In this document: one piece after another, positions 8,249-18,159 of the stretch
Layout: every line of letters starts with the position of its first letter
How positions within the stretch are numbered: the stretch's first letter is position 1
Source: Vicinamibacterales bacterium
Lineage (GTDB): Bacteria > Acidobacteriota > Vicinamibacteria > Vicinamibacterales > UBA8438
Reading direction: 5' to 3'
DNA: 53,968 nucleotides
NCBI GenBank assembly: GCA_937766455.1
Contig: CALLXD010000006.1
Coordinates: 1 to 53,968, forward strand
Notes under the pieces: model-generated
Seen by the model: only the letters and a program-made list of their open reading frames with translations
What the model was told of the DNA's origin: nothing
The model's database searches: none
Made by a program: the position numbers and the translations under genes

Positions 8249-9090
8249 AATACGCGGGTGCGTTGAGTCGCGCGCACAGGTCGAAGAACGTGGGCCGCGG
8301 GCCGCGCCAGCAGAGTTCGTCAACCGACTCGAAGAGCTCCGGCGTCGTGCGCAGGGTGGCCAAGTCACGAAATTGCGCGGCCAGGTCGCGGTGGGCCGCC
8401 AACTCCTTCGCCAGACGGCTGGCGCTCCTGACCGTGATGTCCCAGGCCAGGGGATCATCGGGGATTGCCTCGAGGTGGCCGTACCGGGCAAGGACCACGG
8501 CGGTCGACTTCGCCCCCCAGCCACGGAGCCCCGGGAATCCGTCGGCCGCGTCGCCAACCAGCGCCAGGTAGTCGGGAATCGACTCCGGCGGGACACCAAA
8601 TTTCGTCACCACGCCGTCGGCATCCCGGATGACCCCGGCGCGACGGTCGAATTGCACGATCCGACGGCCAACCACGACACTGCGCGAGGTCTTTGTCCGG
8701 CGTACAGATAAAGACCTGCTCGACCCGGGCATCGTCGCTCGCGGTCGTCGCGGCCGAGGCGAGACCGTCGTCGGCCTCGAGTTCGGTCATCGGCCACACG
8801 CAGACACCGAGCGCGTCCAGTGCCTCCTCCAGCAGCGGGAAATTGGCGTGCAAGGCCGGCTCGATACCCTCCCCGGTCTTGTAGCCGGACCACAACTGGT
8901 TGCGAAAGGACTCGACGACCTGATCGGTGGCGACGCCAACGTGTGTGACATCGTCTTCGAGCATGCCCAGCACGGAGCCGACCACGCCCCGCACGGCACC
9001 CACCTCGTGCCCGTCGACGTCTCTCGACGAGGGCACCGCATAGAAGTGGCGGAACAACTCGTACGTCCCGTCGATCAAGAACACGTTCAT
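8208..9090 (-). CDS. Stand-alone 5'-3' exonuclease (Pol I 5'-nuclease type), frameshifted
   Basis: From ATG 9088-9090 the frame gives MNVFLIDGTYELFRHFYAVP and then ELEADDG and CTPDKDLAQC, the metal-binding core of the FEN-like nuclease of DNA polymerase I. The frame breaks near 8688. The homologous part continues in another frame with VVVGRRIVQFDRR, then LVGDAADGFPGLRGWGAKSTA, the H3TH DNA-binding motif. One base inserted, or two lost from a GT repeat, explains the break. The whole is about 293 residues with no polymerase domain. The start overlaps the stop of the upstream membrane protein as ATGA, so translation is probably coupled. A sequencing error is the likeliest cause of the frameshift. 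Confidence 0.8.
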
Positions 9091-11864
9091 GGCAGCGGCT
9101 CCACGAGTGCCAGATCGAGGCGGCGCAACGCGAGACCCAGCGACCGTTGGTCGTCGCTCATGCCGATGGCGGCGGGCGTGACGGCAGACGAGACGCGCAA
9201 TCCGACGCGGTTCATCCCTGTCTTCCACTGAGTGGCCGGCACGAGCCACTGATACGTCTGCGTCCCTCCGGCCATCGGGTGGTCGGCCACCTCGCGCCCG
9301 TTGACCAGAAGCGTGATCGTCACCTCATCTTCACCCGGGTCCGCGGCACCCAGGTCGGCGGCAACAGCCGAGGCGTCGACCTCGATGCGGATCTGGCCAC
9401 GGCGATTGAGCTGGAGCAGCAGCCCGCTCTCGGCTCCATCCGACCACCGATACGACCCGGTGCCGTCTCCCTCGAGGTCATGCCACCCCCAACCAATTGT
9501 GTCGAGCTGGGCCATCTCCACCGTCTCCACCGACGGCCCTTCGGGAACAAAAAGGGGTTCCCCGCTGAGCGTGCCACACAGCTCCAGCCCGGCATGGGCT
9601 GGCTCCGCCGACTCATACCGGGCATACGCCTGCGTCGGCACCTCTCCGAATTCGACCGAGACCGCCCCAGGGCGAGCGACCTGCACGCGCTGCACGACTG
9701 CCGCCGCCGACCAATCCACACCCTCGGGTAGTTGGTCACGATCCAAGTGACGTTGTAGCTCGGCCCGATCGTCCTCCGACGCGAGACGATAGCGCGCCTG
9801 TGCCGTGGCGGTGTCAGCGCCGACCGCCTCGGCCGCGCTCGGCCAGAGGCCGACGGGCCGGTCGCGACGGGCCGTCGCATACATGGTCAGCCGGTCTCCG
9901 GGGGCGTGCAGCCAGCCGGCGACTCCGCCGGCGAGCGCGGCTGCACGCACGTCCACCCACTCGCCAACCGGCAGCGTGAGGCATGGCTCCCACCCAACCA
10001 ATCGGCTCACTGACGGGTCCACCCCGGACAACATGACCTCATCCCCGTCATCGAGTTCGTCGTCCAGTGCGATCAGCAACCGACCGTCCGGCGTGATGGC
10101 GACGAGCGCGAGGCCCGCGATCGACTGGGCCACGACCTGTCCGTTCAGCTCGACCCGCGCCCCCGACCGATCGCTGAGGACACGAAGCGACGCCATCATG
10201 CGCACGGGGAAACCGCCCACCTCGTCACCTACCGTGAGTTCAATCGCCGTGGCGTCGGTGGAATACTGCTCAAGCGCGGGCCCACCGCGTCGGCTCACGC
10301 CGACCACCGCGTAGAACCCCGGGCTCTGCCCGAACAGTTCCGTCGACCCGCCGACGGCCGCGAATAACGGATCCTCGGCGGGGGATACCGCATAGCTGAG
10401 TCCCGGTCCGCCCGCCGCCGCGACGATCGAGCCACGCGGTAGTGCGCCCAGGAGTTGCGGGAGCGATGCATCCTGCGCGCGGACCGGCACGGAGTGAAAC
10501 TGCGCGCCGAAATGCTCCAGCACGCCACGGGCCCTGTCGAGCGCCAGCAGCGGTCGACCGGCGTCATACAACGGCTTGACGGCCGGACGCGCCAGCGGTA
10601 TCCGGGTCATGCGACGGGACGGGTCTCCGGCGTGCGCGCGATCGAGGACCGGCCGCTCAGCCACGACGGTGGGGCGATCAGCCGTTTCCGCCGCCAGCAA
10701 CCGGTCGATATGGGTGGCGCCCGCCAACCCCGCGTGCCACGGCCGCGCACTCCTCACCGTTGTTGTCGCGGCGATCACGAGGAAGACCGCCACGGCGACT
10801 GCACTGATGTGCGCACGCCGCCCCTCGCTCGAGCGCCAGATCCAGTCGAGGCCCAGGCCCGCCAGCAGCCAGGACAACGCGGTGACGACGCGCGGTCCAT
10901 CCGAGGACGTCGACGGAATCCACACGGCCACCGCGACCAGCGACGCCGCCCAGGCCCAGACCAGGCTGCGACCATCTGTCCGCCGAGCGAGCAGGGCCAC
11001 CGCGACCAGCGCGAGCAACGCCGCAGGCACCCCAAGCTCTCCGACGGTCGCGGACGCCAGCGTGGAGAGCCGGTCCGTCATCCCATCGACGCGGAGCGCG
11101 CCGAACGGAACCGTCCAGGACCATGCCGTCACAGGATCGTCGGCAGCTACCGTGAGGGGCTCCGTGGCCACCCGCCACGTCAGCCCGGCAGCGGCCGCGC
11201 GATGAAGCGCGCCGACGGCCATGGCAACCAGCGCAATCGGCAGCAACCGACGGGAACGAGCCGCAGGATCTGGACGCGTGAGGCACAAGGCGACCGCACC
11301 GCACATGACGCTGAGGGCAGGATAGCTGCCGACGGCGACCGCCATCAGGACCGACAAGACACAAAGCGCCGACAGACGTCCGGTGTCGGTCCACCACAAC
11401 CCGCACAGCAGGATCCCCGGCACGAGCGGCACCAGGAGCGCGTCAGCGCTACCGGTCGTGACCAGCGCCAGGGTCGTCGGGCCGGTGGCGGCGACAACCG
11501 AACCAAGAAGCGCGGACGGGCGAGTGAGCGAGAGTCGGCGGTACAACGCGAAGGTGAGAAGCGCGGCTATCCCGCCAGCAGCGAGGGCGAGAACGGCCAG
11601 GCGCGCGGACGGGGTGCCCACCGGCAGCAGCAACGCCAGACGCGCCAGCAGACTTGACCCCAACCAGCCGGGTCCGCCGGGCGCGCCGAGTCCGGGGCCG
11701 ACAAGCAGACGGACCGCAGGGTCCAGTGGAACGGGTGGGTCTGCCGGAGCGAGGCCCAGGCCCATGTCGGGCGCCATCAGCGGGACGAAGACGCCCAGCG
11801 CCAGCATCCCCGCCGCGCCCATCCAAACTCGCTCTCCCATGCGGTGTGCCTGATCGGATAGCAT
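9087..11864 (-). CDS. Large polytopic membrane protein with C-terminal beta-rich domain, GT-C-like candidate
   Basis: I place the start at ATG 11864 (925 residues). Longer in-frame starts would run into the divergent gene. The N-terminal half contains about ten hydrophobic helices, for example MGAAGMLALGVFVPLMAP and LVWAWAASLVAVAVWI. The first large loop carries APDMG rather than a canonical GT-C DxD. The second half is soluble, rich in beta strands and probably periplasmic; its end (ITLLVNGREVADHPM) resembles carbohydrate-binding beta sandwiches. The architecture suggests a membrane glycosyltransferase or polysaccharide-processing protein, supported by the head-to-head GT-C gene. I do not recognise a specific family. 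Confidence 0.6.
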   Translation of the reverse strand: MLSDQAHRMGERVWMGAAGMLALGVFVPLMAPDMGLGLAPADPPVPLDPAVRLLVGPGLGAPGGPGWLGSSLLARLALLLPVGTPSARLAVLALAAGGIAALLTFALYRRLSLTRPSALLGSVVAATGPTTLALVTTGSADALLVPLVPGILLCGLWWTDTGRLSALCVLSVLMAVAVGSYPALSVMCGAVALCLTRPDPAARSRRLLPIALVAMAVGALHRAAAAGLTWRVATEPLTVAADDPVTAWSWTVPFGALRVDGMTDRLSTLASATVGELGVPAALLALVAVALLARRTDGRSLVWAWAASLVAVAVWIPSTSSDGPRVVTALSWLLAGLGLDWIWRSSEGRRAHISAVAVAVFLVIAATTTVRSARPWHAGLAGATHIDRLLAAETADRPTVVAERPVLDRAHAGDPSRRMTRIPLARPAVKPLYDAGRPLLALDRARGVLEHFGAQFHSVPVRAQDASLPQLLGALPRGSIVAAAGGPGLSYAVSPAEDPLFAAVGGSTELFGQSPGFYAVVGVSRRGGPALEQYSTDATAIELTVGDEVGGFPVRMMASLRVLSDRSGARVELNGQVVAQSIAGLALVAITPDGRLLIALDDELDDGDEVMLSGVDPSVSRLVGWEPCLTLPVGEWVDVRAAALAGGVAGWLHAPGDRLTMYATARRDRPVGLWPSAAEAVGADTATAQARYRLASEDDRAELQRHLDRDQLPEGVDWSAAAVVQRVQVARPGAVSVEFGEVPTQAYARYESAEPAHAGLELCGTLSGEPLFVPEGPSVETVEMAQLDTIGWGWHDLEGDGTGSYRWSDGAESGLLLQLNRRGQIRIEVDASAVAADLGAADPGEDEVTITLLVNGREVADHPMAGGTQTYQWLVPATQWKTGMNRVGLRVSSAVTPAAIGMSDDQRSLGLALRRLDLALVEPLP
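11859..11864 (+). promoter_or_regulatory. Candidate -10 box (TAGCAT) of a leaderless start, first GT-C copy
   Basis: TAGCAT ends 7 nt before the GTG start codon at 11872. The same TAGCAT-N7-GTG arrangement is conserved in the second copy (13543-13548). No Shine-Dalgarno sequence is present, which fits a leaderless transcript. The box overlaps the start codon of the divergent membrane-protein gene. Confidence 0.4.
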
Positions 11865-11871
11865 CCTGGGC

Positions 11872-13496
11872 GTGTCCTCGGCCGACGACCAGCCTCCGTA
11901 TCGAACGGCGCGACCGGAGGATACCCCGCGGCCGCACCCGAGTCCACCGAGTGTCCCGCGGTGGCCGCGTGGTGTCACCGCAGGCCAGGAGCGGGCGGTC
12001 GTCTTCACTCTGGCCGTCACGCTCGTGCTGCTCCGCAGCGCCGTGTTCGTTTTCTTCGACGCCGTCTTCGATTCTGATCAGGCGATCGTCGGATTGATGG
12101 CGAAACACCTCAGCGACGGGCGCGCATTGCCGGTCTTCACCTACGGTCAGGACTATCAACTCGCCGTCGAAGCCTGGCTTGCGGCCCCGCTGTTCTGGCT
12201 GTTCGGCCCCTCCGTCCTCGCACTGAAACTCCCCCTGCTGGTGATCAACATCCTGCTGGCGGTGCTGTTGATCGCCCTGCTCGACCGGGAACTGGGCCTG
12301 CGCCCCGCGCTGGGACTCGTGGTGGCCAGCCTGTTCATCCTGGCCCCTCCCGGCACGACGGCCTACTTCCTGGAGGCGAGTGGCGGACAGGTCGAACCGC
12401 TATTCGTCGCGCTACTACTGTGGGTGACCCGCCGCCGGCCCTTGCGGTTCGGCACGATTCTGGCGTTCGGCTTCCTGCAACGCGTGTTTACCGCCTATGC
12501 GCTTGGAGCCCTGGTGCTGGTCGAACTGCTGGACCGTTCGCTGCTCACGGCCGAGGGGATACGGCGGAAACTGCTGGCGGCCGTGGGGTTCACCGCCGTG
12601 TGGCAAGGCATCGGGATAGTCCGGGCGCAGGTGGGCACCGCGTGGGGTCCGGCGACCTCCGGCTCCTACGACTATCTCCCGATTTCCACGTCGGACAACA
12701 CCGCGCTCAATGCAGACCTGCTCCTGGATCGGTTCTGTTTCGAAGCCGGGTCGTTGCCGGGGAATCTGGCGGACTTCGCCGGCCCGTTTCTCTCGACGAT
12801 GATGGGCGGCCGTCGGGTGCCTCTGGTCGATTTCTCCATCCCGAGCCTTGGCACCCAAGGTCTCGACGGCCTGTGGTTCCTCCTCGGCGGTTCCCTGCTG
12901 CTCGCGACGGGGCGCATCGTCTGGTCTGCGTGTCGCGGGCACGCGCTCCCCTGGGATCCGCGCCTGCAGTTCGCAACGTATCTGATACTGATCGGCGCCC
13001 AGTCGAGCGCAGTCTACGTGCTTTCGCAATGTGGGCGGATCAACCCGACGACCATGCGGTACACGTTGCTGACGGTGCTCGGCCTGGTTGGGATCGTCGC
13101 GTACCACGCCGTCATCGAAAGACGCCCGCTGATTCGTCGATTCACACTCGGCGTCGTCGGTTGCTGGGCCGTGGTGGCCTTGTGGGGCCATACCACCCTG
13201 CTAGTCGACTTTCTGCGTGATCCTCCGGTGAACAACCGCCAAGAACTGGCTGACTATCTGGTCGCCAACGACATCCAGTACGGGTACGGTGACTTCTGGG
13301 ATGTCTACTCGACGGTCTTCTTTAGCGACGAGCAAGTCATTCTGTCTTCGCACGGCGACTCTGGTTCGTCCAGGAGTACGAGTGGATCGTGCAGAACCAC
13401 CACTCCGAGGCGGTGTGGATCACCCGTGGGCGTTGTGACGGGGGCACTCAGGTCACCGAGGCGCACTACATCTGCCCTCCACGCGCCGGGCCCTAG
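11872..13496 (+). CDS. GT-C (ArnT/PMT-like) integral membrane glycosyltransferase, copy 1
   Basis: About 541 residues with a Pro/Arg-rich cytoplasmic N-terminus, a first transmembrane helix near residues 43-62, and the loop motif FDAVFDSDQAIVGLMAKHL. That acidic loop (Asp67, Asp69) is the expected catalytic site of lipid-phosphate-sugar-dependent GT-C enzymes. Ten or more further helices follow. The frame breaks near 13362 after EQVILSS. One missing base there restores the ending WFVQEYEWIVQN and a stop at 13494-13496, as in copy 2; read without correction it runs out of frame to 13545. It probably transfers a sugar from a polyprenyl carrier to an extracytoplasmic acceptor. Confidence 0.8.
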
Positions 13497-13555
13497 CCTA
13501 GCGGCCCATGGTGAAAGTGCCCTGACCGTCTGTTTTTTCGGATAGCATCCTGGGC

Positions 13556-15246
13556 GTGTCCTCGGCCGACGACCAGCCTCCGCTCACCGAACGGCGCGAC
13601 CGGAGGATACCCCGCGGCCGCACCCGAGTCCGCCGAGGGTCCCGCGGTGGCCGCCTGGTGCCACCGCAGGCCAGGAGCAGGCGGTCGTCTTGCACTCTGC
13701 CGCGGCACGCTCGTGCTGCTCCGCAGCGCCGTCTTCGTCTTCTTCGACGCCGTCTTCGACTCCGATCAGGCCGATCGTCGGATTGATGGCGAAACACCTC
13801 AGCGACGGGCGGGCGCATTGCCGGTCTTCACCTACGGACAGGACTATCAGCTCGCCGTCGAGGCCTGGCTCGCGGCCCCGCTGTTCTGGCTCTTCGGCCC
13901 CTCCGCTCCTCGCACTGAAAACTCCCCCTGCTCCTCATCAACATCGCCGCTGGCGGTGCTGCTGATCGCCCTGCTCGACCGCGAGCTGGGCCTGCGCCCC
14001 GTCGCGGGCGACTACGTGGTGGCCAGCCTCTTCATCCTGGCCCCGCCCGGCACCGACGCGCCTACTTCCTGGAGGCGAGCGGCGGACAGGTCGCAACCGC
14101 TGTTCGGCGCGCATAGCTCCTCTGGGTGACCCGCCGCCGGCCCGTGACGCTTCGGCGACGATCTCTGGCGTTCGGCTTCCTGCAGCGCGATGTTCACCGC
14201 CTACGCGCTTGGCCGCCCTCGTCGCTCGTCGAGCTGCTGGACCGGTCGCTGCTGCACTGGCCGAGGGCCTGCGGCGGAAGCTGCAAGGCGGCCGTCGCCT
14301 TCACCGCCGTCTGGCAGGGCGTCGGCCTCGTCCGCGCGCAGGTGGGCACCGCGCCTGGGGACCGGCGACCTCCGGCTCCTACTTTGGCCTACCTCCCGAT
14401 TTCCACGTCCGACAGCGCCGCGCTCAATGCATGGCCTGCTCGCTGGACCGGTTCTGTGTCGCATGCCGGGGCGCTGCCGGGCAACCTGAGCGGACTTCGC
14501 CGGCCCGTTTCTCTCGACCATGATGGGCGGCCGTCGGGAGCCGCTCACGGGCGATGACTCCGTCCCGAGCGCTAGGCACCCAGGGGCTCGACGGCCTCTG
14601 GTGCCTCCTCGGTGGCGCGTTCCCTGCTAGCTCGCGAGCCGGGCGCATCGTCTGGAACTGCCGCGTCGCGGTGGCACGCGCGCCCCTGGCATCCGCGCCT
14701 GCAGTTCGCGACCTATCTGATCCTGATCGGCGCCCAGTCGAGCGCCGTCTATCGTCCTGTCCCAATGCGGGCGGGTCAACCCCACGACCATGCGGTACAC
14801 GCTGCTGACGGTGCTCGGCCTGGTAGGGCTCGTCGCCTACCACGCCGTCATCGAAACGCATCGCCCGCACGCGGCGTCTGGTGTCACACTCGGCGTCGGT
14901 CGCGGTGCTGGGCCGTCGTGGGCCTCGTGGGGCCACACGCGCCCTGCGAGTCGACTTCCTGCGCGATCCCCCGGAGAACAACCGCCAGGACCTGGCCGAC
15001 TATCTCGTCGCCAACGGCATCCAGTACGGGTACGCGCAGACTATCTGGGATGTCTACAGCGACCGTCTTCTTTCGCCGACGAGGCACGTCATCCTCTCCT
15101 CGACGTCGATCTGGTTCGTCCAGGAATACGAGTGGATCGTGCAAAACCACCAGTCGGAGGCCGTCTGGATCACCAGGGAACCGTGCGACGGGGGGACCCG
15201 GGCGACCGACACGCACTATGTATGCCCACCACGCGCCGGGCCCTGA
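13556..15246 (+). pseudogene. GT-C glycosyltransferase, copy 2, with many frame-disrupting insertions
   Basis: This is a direct-repeat paralogue of the preceding gene, recognisable over its whole length: VFTYGQDYQLAVEAWLAAP, MRYTLLTVLGLVGLVAYHAV and WIVQNHQSEAVWI each appear but in different frames. Single or double surplus bases occur roughly every 20-30 nt (for example CAGGCCGATCG against CAGGCGATCG, GAAAAC against GAAAC), totalling about 65 nt. Deletions are rare and aligned codons differ mostly synonymously. That is not the pattern of old pseudogene decay. Insertion-dominated raw long-read sequence is the more likely explanation; a very recent pseudogene is the alternative. Confidence 0.72.
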
Positions 15247-15376
15247 CCCTGTGACCCTGACCGGCTCTGCCAAGAAACGGTGTGCAGCCGGCGGTTCGCA
15301 CCTACGCGTCGACCGTCCCGACGGGTACCCTTCAGCGGAGCGCACGGCACCTGCCCGACTCGCCCCAGCGCGCAGG

Positions 15377-15382
15377 TATAAT
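15377..15382 (+). promoter_or_regulatory. Candidate -10 box for the FHA-GAF-SpoIIE gene
   Basis: A perfect TATAAT ends 15 nt before the ATG at 15398. No convincing -35 hexamer or Shine-Dalgarno sequence is seen, so the transcript would have a very short leader. Confidence 0.45.
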
Positions 15383-15397
15383 CCTATCCATTCGACA

Positions 15398-17058
15398 ATG
15401 ACAGGGGCACGGCTTGAAATTGCGGACCAGACCGGTGGGACCCGTGTCCTGGCCCTAGGTGAAGATCGTCTCACCATCGGTCGCAGCCACGGCAACACGC
15501 TGGTCCTGGACGGTGCGCAAGTCTCGCGACAGCACGCAGAAATCGTCAAGACCGGGGACCGCTTTGTGCTTCGGGACCTCGGGTCGCGCGCGGGGATCTT
15601 TGTCAACGATGAGACGGTGTCTGAGCACGTGCTCGGACACGGGGATCAGATCCGCATCGGCCGACATGCGAACCTGAGATTCCTCGTGGGCGAAACGCCA
15701 CCCGCATCGACGCGCGCCACCACGTCAGCGGTCGGAGACCTCCGCCAAACCGCGACGCTGCTGCAGGGGCTGCGAGCGCTTGGCACCGCCACGGTACTGG
15801 ACCAGGTACTGGCCATGGTCATCGACTATGCCATTACCCTGAGTGGGGCCGAGCGGGGCTTCATCATGCTGGTCTCGCCAGCTGGCACCCTCGAGTTCAC
15901 CGTGGGGCGTGGACGCCGCCAGGCGCCGCTGCCGGACGGAACCTTCAAGACCAGCCAGAAAATTCCCGACAGGTGTTCGCCACGGGTGAGCCACTTCTGG
16001 TCGCGGACCTCCGCGACGAGCTGTACGCCGACGCCCATGCGGGGACCGTTCAGCTGGGCATTCGCACGGTGTACTGCGTGCCGCTGCGCCTGGTGCGCTA
16101 TATCGAGGCGGGAGCGCACCAGTCGATCAACCAAGCACAGCACGACGCCCTGCACCGGATCGGTGTTCTCTACCTGGACAGTCGTGAGACCGGGTCGCTC
16201 AGTTCCCGGCAGACACAGCACGGCCTGGAGACGCTAGCGGCCGAAGCCGCGGTCGCCATTGAGAACGCGCGGCTCTATCGGGAGAGCCAGGAGAAATCGC
16301 GGCTCGATCGTGAAATGCTGAACGCATACGAGTTTCAGCAGGCGCTCCTTCCGGCGGCGCCCCTGGCCAGCGACTACTTCGAAGCGTGGGCCGAGATGCT
16401 CCCATGCCTGTCGATCGGCGGAGACTTCTACGACTACGTGGACCTGCAGGGCAGCTTCGGATTCGTGGTGGGCGATGTGAGCGGCAAGGGGGCGGCGGCG
16501 GGACTCCTGGGAGCCCGCGTCCAGGAGATCTTTGCCCATCGAACGCCCGACAATGACCCGCGTTCGGCCGTCACCGCTATCAACCAGGCGCTCGTACGCA
16601 AGCAACTCTCTGCCCGGTTCGTCACGCTGTTCTATGGCGTCCTGTCACCGACCGGCGAGCTGACGTACTGCAACGCCGGCCACAACGCACCGTTCCTGAT
16701 CGGACCAGCCGGCGTCCGGCGCCTCACCACCGGCGGCCTCATTGTGGGCCTGTTCCCCGAGGCCGAGTACGAGCAGGGGGTGGTCCCGTTGCACCCCGAC
16801 GACATCTTGGTCACCTTCAGTGACGGCGTCTCTGAGGCGCTGAGTGTGGACGGCGAAGAGTTCGGCGACGACCGAATTCTCGCGTGCGTGAACGCGGCGG
16901 CGCCAAACACGGGTCCAGAGGAGCTGGTCGCACTGGTGGTAGCGGCCGTGCGAGAGTTCACGGTGGGTGAACCCCAGAACGACGACATCACGGTGCTGGT
17001 GGTGCGATTCCTCGGTAGACCGGGGACTGGCGCGGCGGGCCCGCTGACGGAGAGCTAG
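15398..17058 (+). CDS. FHA-GAF-SpoIIE (PP2C) signalling phosphatase, one frameshift
   Basis: About 553 residues. An FHA domain comes first (residues about 5-95: LTIGRSHGNTLVLDGAQVSRQHAEI within GRS..SRxH logic, then LGSRAGIFVND), followed by a GAF domain (about 120-290) and a C-terminal PP2C/RsbU-type phosphatase. The last has GGDFYDYV, VVGDVSGKGAAAGLL, YCNAGHNAP, TFSDGVSEA and QNDDITVLVV, covering the metal-binding aspartates. The frame breaks at a CCC run near 15966; one lost C restores IPRQVFATGEP. The protein should bind phosphothreonine peptides, sense a ligand and dephosphorylate an anti-anti-sigma-type partner. No partner-switching gene is adjacent. Confidence 0.86.
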
Positions 17059-17294
17059 CTTTCTCGACGGGCCACGCCGCTCGCGGTGGGACAGGGCGCC
17101 CAGCCGAGACTGTTCAGGTCTTTGCCGAGCTTCTTGGCGGCGTCCAACAACGTGTGCGAATCCTCGAAGTGTTCGGTCTCTTCGGAGCCATCCGGATACA
17201 GCACGACAAGCTGGCAGTCCGCGGGACGCTGGTCGCAGTGAATCCCGATAAAGCGTGGCGGGCCCGCAGAGCCGTTGAAGAACCAAAGCATCAT
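17055..17294 (-). CDS. Small hypothetical protein (79 aa)
   Basis: A short protein starting MMLWFFNGSAGPPRFIG, with CDQRPADCQLVVLYPDGSEE and a C-terminal CPTASG. It has no transmembrane helix. The central part (YPDGSEETEHFEDSHTLLDA) looks like a small folded domain of mixed strand and helix. The stop overlaps the convergent phosphatase gene's stop by 4 bp. No Shine-Dalgarno sequence is seen upstream, and the second ATG at 17291 is equally possible. I do not recognise the family. Confidence 0.5.
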   Translation of the reverse strand: MMLWFFNGSAGPPRFIGIHCDQRPADCQLVVLYPDGSEETEHFEDSHTLLDAAKKLGKDLNSLGWAPCPTASGVARRES

Positions 17295-17544
17295 AGAGGT
17301 ATATCGGAACTTCCCCCCTGGTCTCGACAGACCCAGGAATCAATTGGGGTGCAATCCTGGGACATACAGAGCGCTGGTAGGAATGCAATTCAGTGCAAGC
17401 CCCCCGCCGGACGCCTCCAGAGACCCCTTTCGGGTCGGCCACACACCTCCGAACGTCCGGCGAATTGACCGGTCGGGCCCGCGCCAGTGGCACGGTGGCC
17501 CAACCGCGCGAATAATCCGTCGCGCCGTGACGTAGAAGAGGGTA

Positions 17545-18159
17545 GTGAACGAAGGCATGGCCGAACGTCAAGCACAGGCAGGGCACCCGAGCACCGCCGC
17601 CGACTCGGACAGCGAGCTTGTGAACCTGGCCCGGACCGGAAACCTCGACGCCCGGGAGACCTTGGCCCAACGGTATCGACAGCCGGCGTACCTGCTCGCG
17701 CTCCAGATGCTGAGCAATCGGGACGATGCGATGGATGTGACCCAGGACGCGATGCTCCGCTTCTTCACCACGCTCGGCAGCTTCGACAGCGAGCGACGGG
17801 TCCAACCGTGGTTGTTCACCATCGTACGCAACCAGGTGCGCGACCTGTGGCGTCGCCGACAACGGCGACCCGGCGACTCGGCGCCGGACGCCGACAGTCT
17901 GACGAGCCAGCTGGTGTCCTCTGGGCCCAGTCCGGAGGCCGACCTGCGGCGTCAGCAGCTTCGAGAGGAGGTCTGGCGGGCCTTGGCCAAACTACCAGCA
18001 GAGAAACGCGAGATCATCGTGCTGCGCGACTTTCACGATCTTGCATACAACGACATCGCCCAGGTACTGGGAATTCCGATCGGCACCGTCATGTCTCGAC
18101 TACATGGGGCCCGGCGCCAGCTACGCGCGCGGCTCGAAGAAGGAGGGCGTCATGCCTGA
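17545..18159 (+). CDS. ECF-type RNA polymerase sigma-70 family sigma factor
   Basis: A 204-residue sigma factor. Region 2 spans about residues 22-95 (NLARTGNLDARETLAQRY, SNRDDAMDVTQDAMLRFF, QPWLFTIVRNQVRDLWRRR). Region 4 spans about 135-195 (LPAEKREIIVLRDFHDLAY, then GIPIGTVMSRLHGARRQLR). A GTG at 17545 has AGAGGG close upstream; the ATG at 17557 is the alternative start. The downstream zinc-finger anti-sigma gene overlaps the end by 8 bp, the classic ECF/anti-sigma arrangement. The pair probably responds to an envelope or redox signal. Confidence 0.93.
   Translation: MNEGMAERQAQAGHPSTAADSDSELVNLARTGNLDARETLAQRYRQPAYLLALQMLSNRDDAMDVTQDAMLRFFTTLGSFDSERRVQPWLFTIVRNQVRDLWRRRQRRPGDSAPDADSLTSQLVSSGPSPEADLRRQQLREEVWRALAKLPAEKREIIVLRDFHDLAYNDIAQVLGIPIGTVMSRLHGARRQLRARLEEGGRHA

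Larger units (their letters stand above)
11854..15246 (+). repeat. Tandem duplication of a glycosyltransferase gene
   Basis: Two copies of the same roughly 1.65-kb unit stand in direct repeat. The first runs from about 11854 to 13496 and the second from about 13538 to 15246. Similarity begins about 18 nt upstream of the GTG start (TCGGATAGCATCC in both) and runs to the stop codon. Substitutions between copies fall largely at third codon positions, so the paralogues diverged under selection. The second copy is about 65 nt longer because of scattered 1-3 base insertions. Confidence 0.85.

Noticed and set aside
10455..11657. 400-codon frame opposite the large membrane protein
   Set aside because: Product is almost entirely Arg, Gln, Gly and His, as expected of an antisense frame.
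14612..16237. Open frame joining the second GT-C copy to the FHA gene as a fusion protein
   Set aside because: It merely reads through the disrupted repeat in a non-native frame before entering the FHA frame. The FHA gene has its own ATG and a TATAAT box.
17295..17544. Possible tRNA or small RNA before the sigma factor
   Set aside because: I could not draw a cloverleaf or a terminator-ended RNA there; it is probably just the promoter region.
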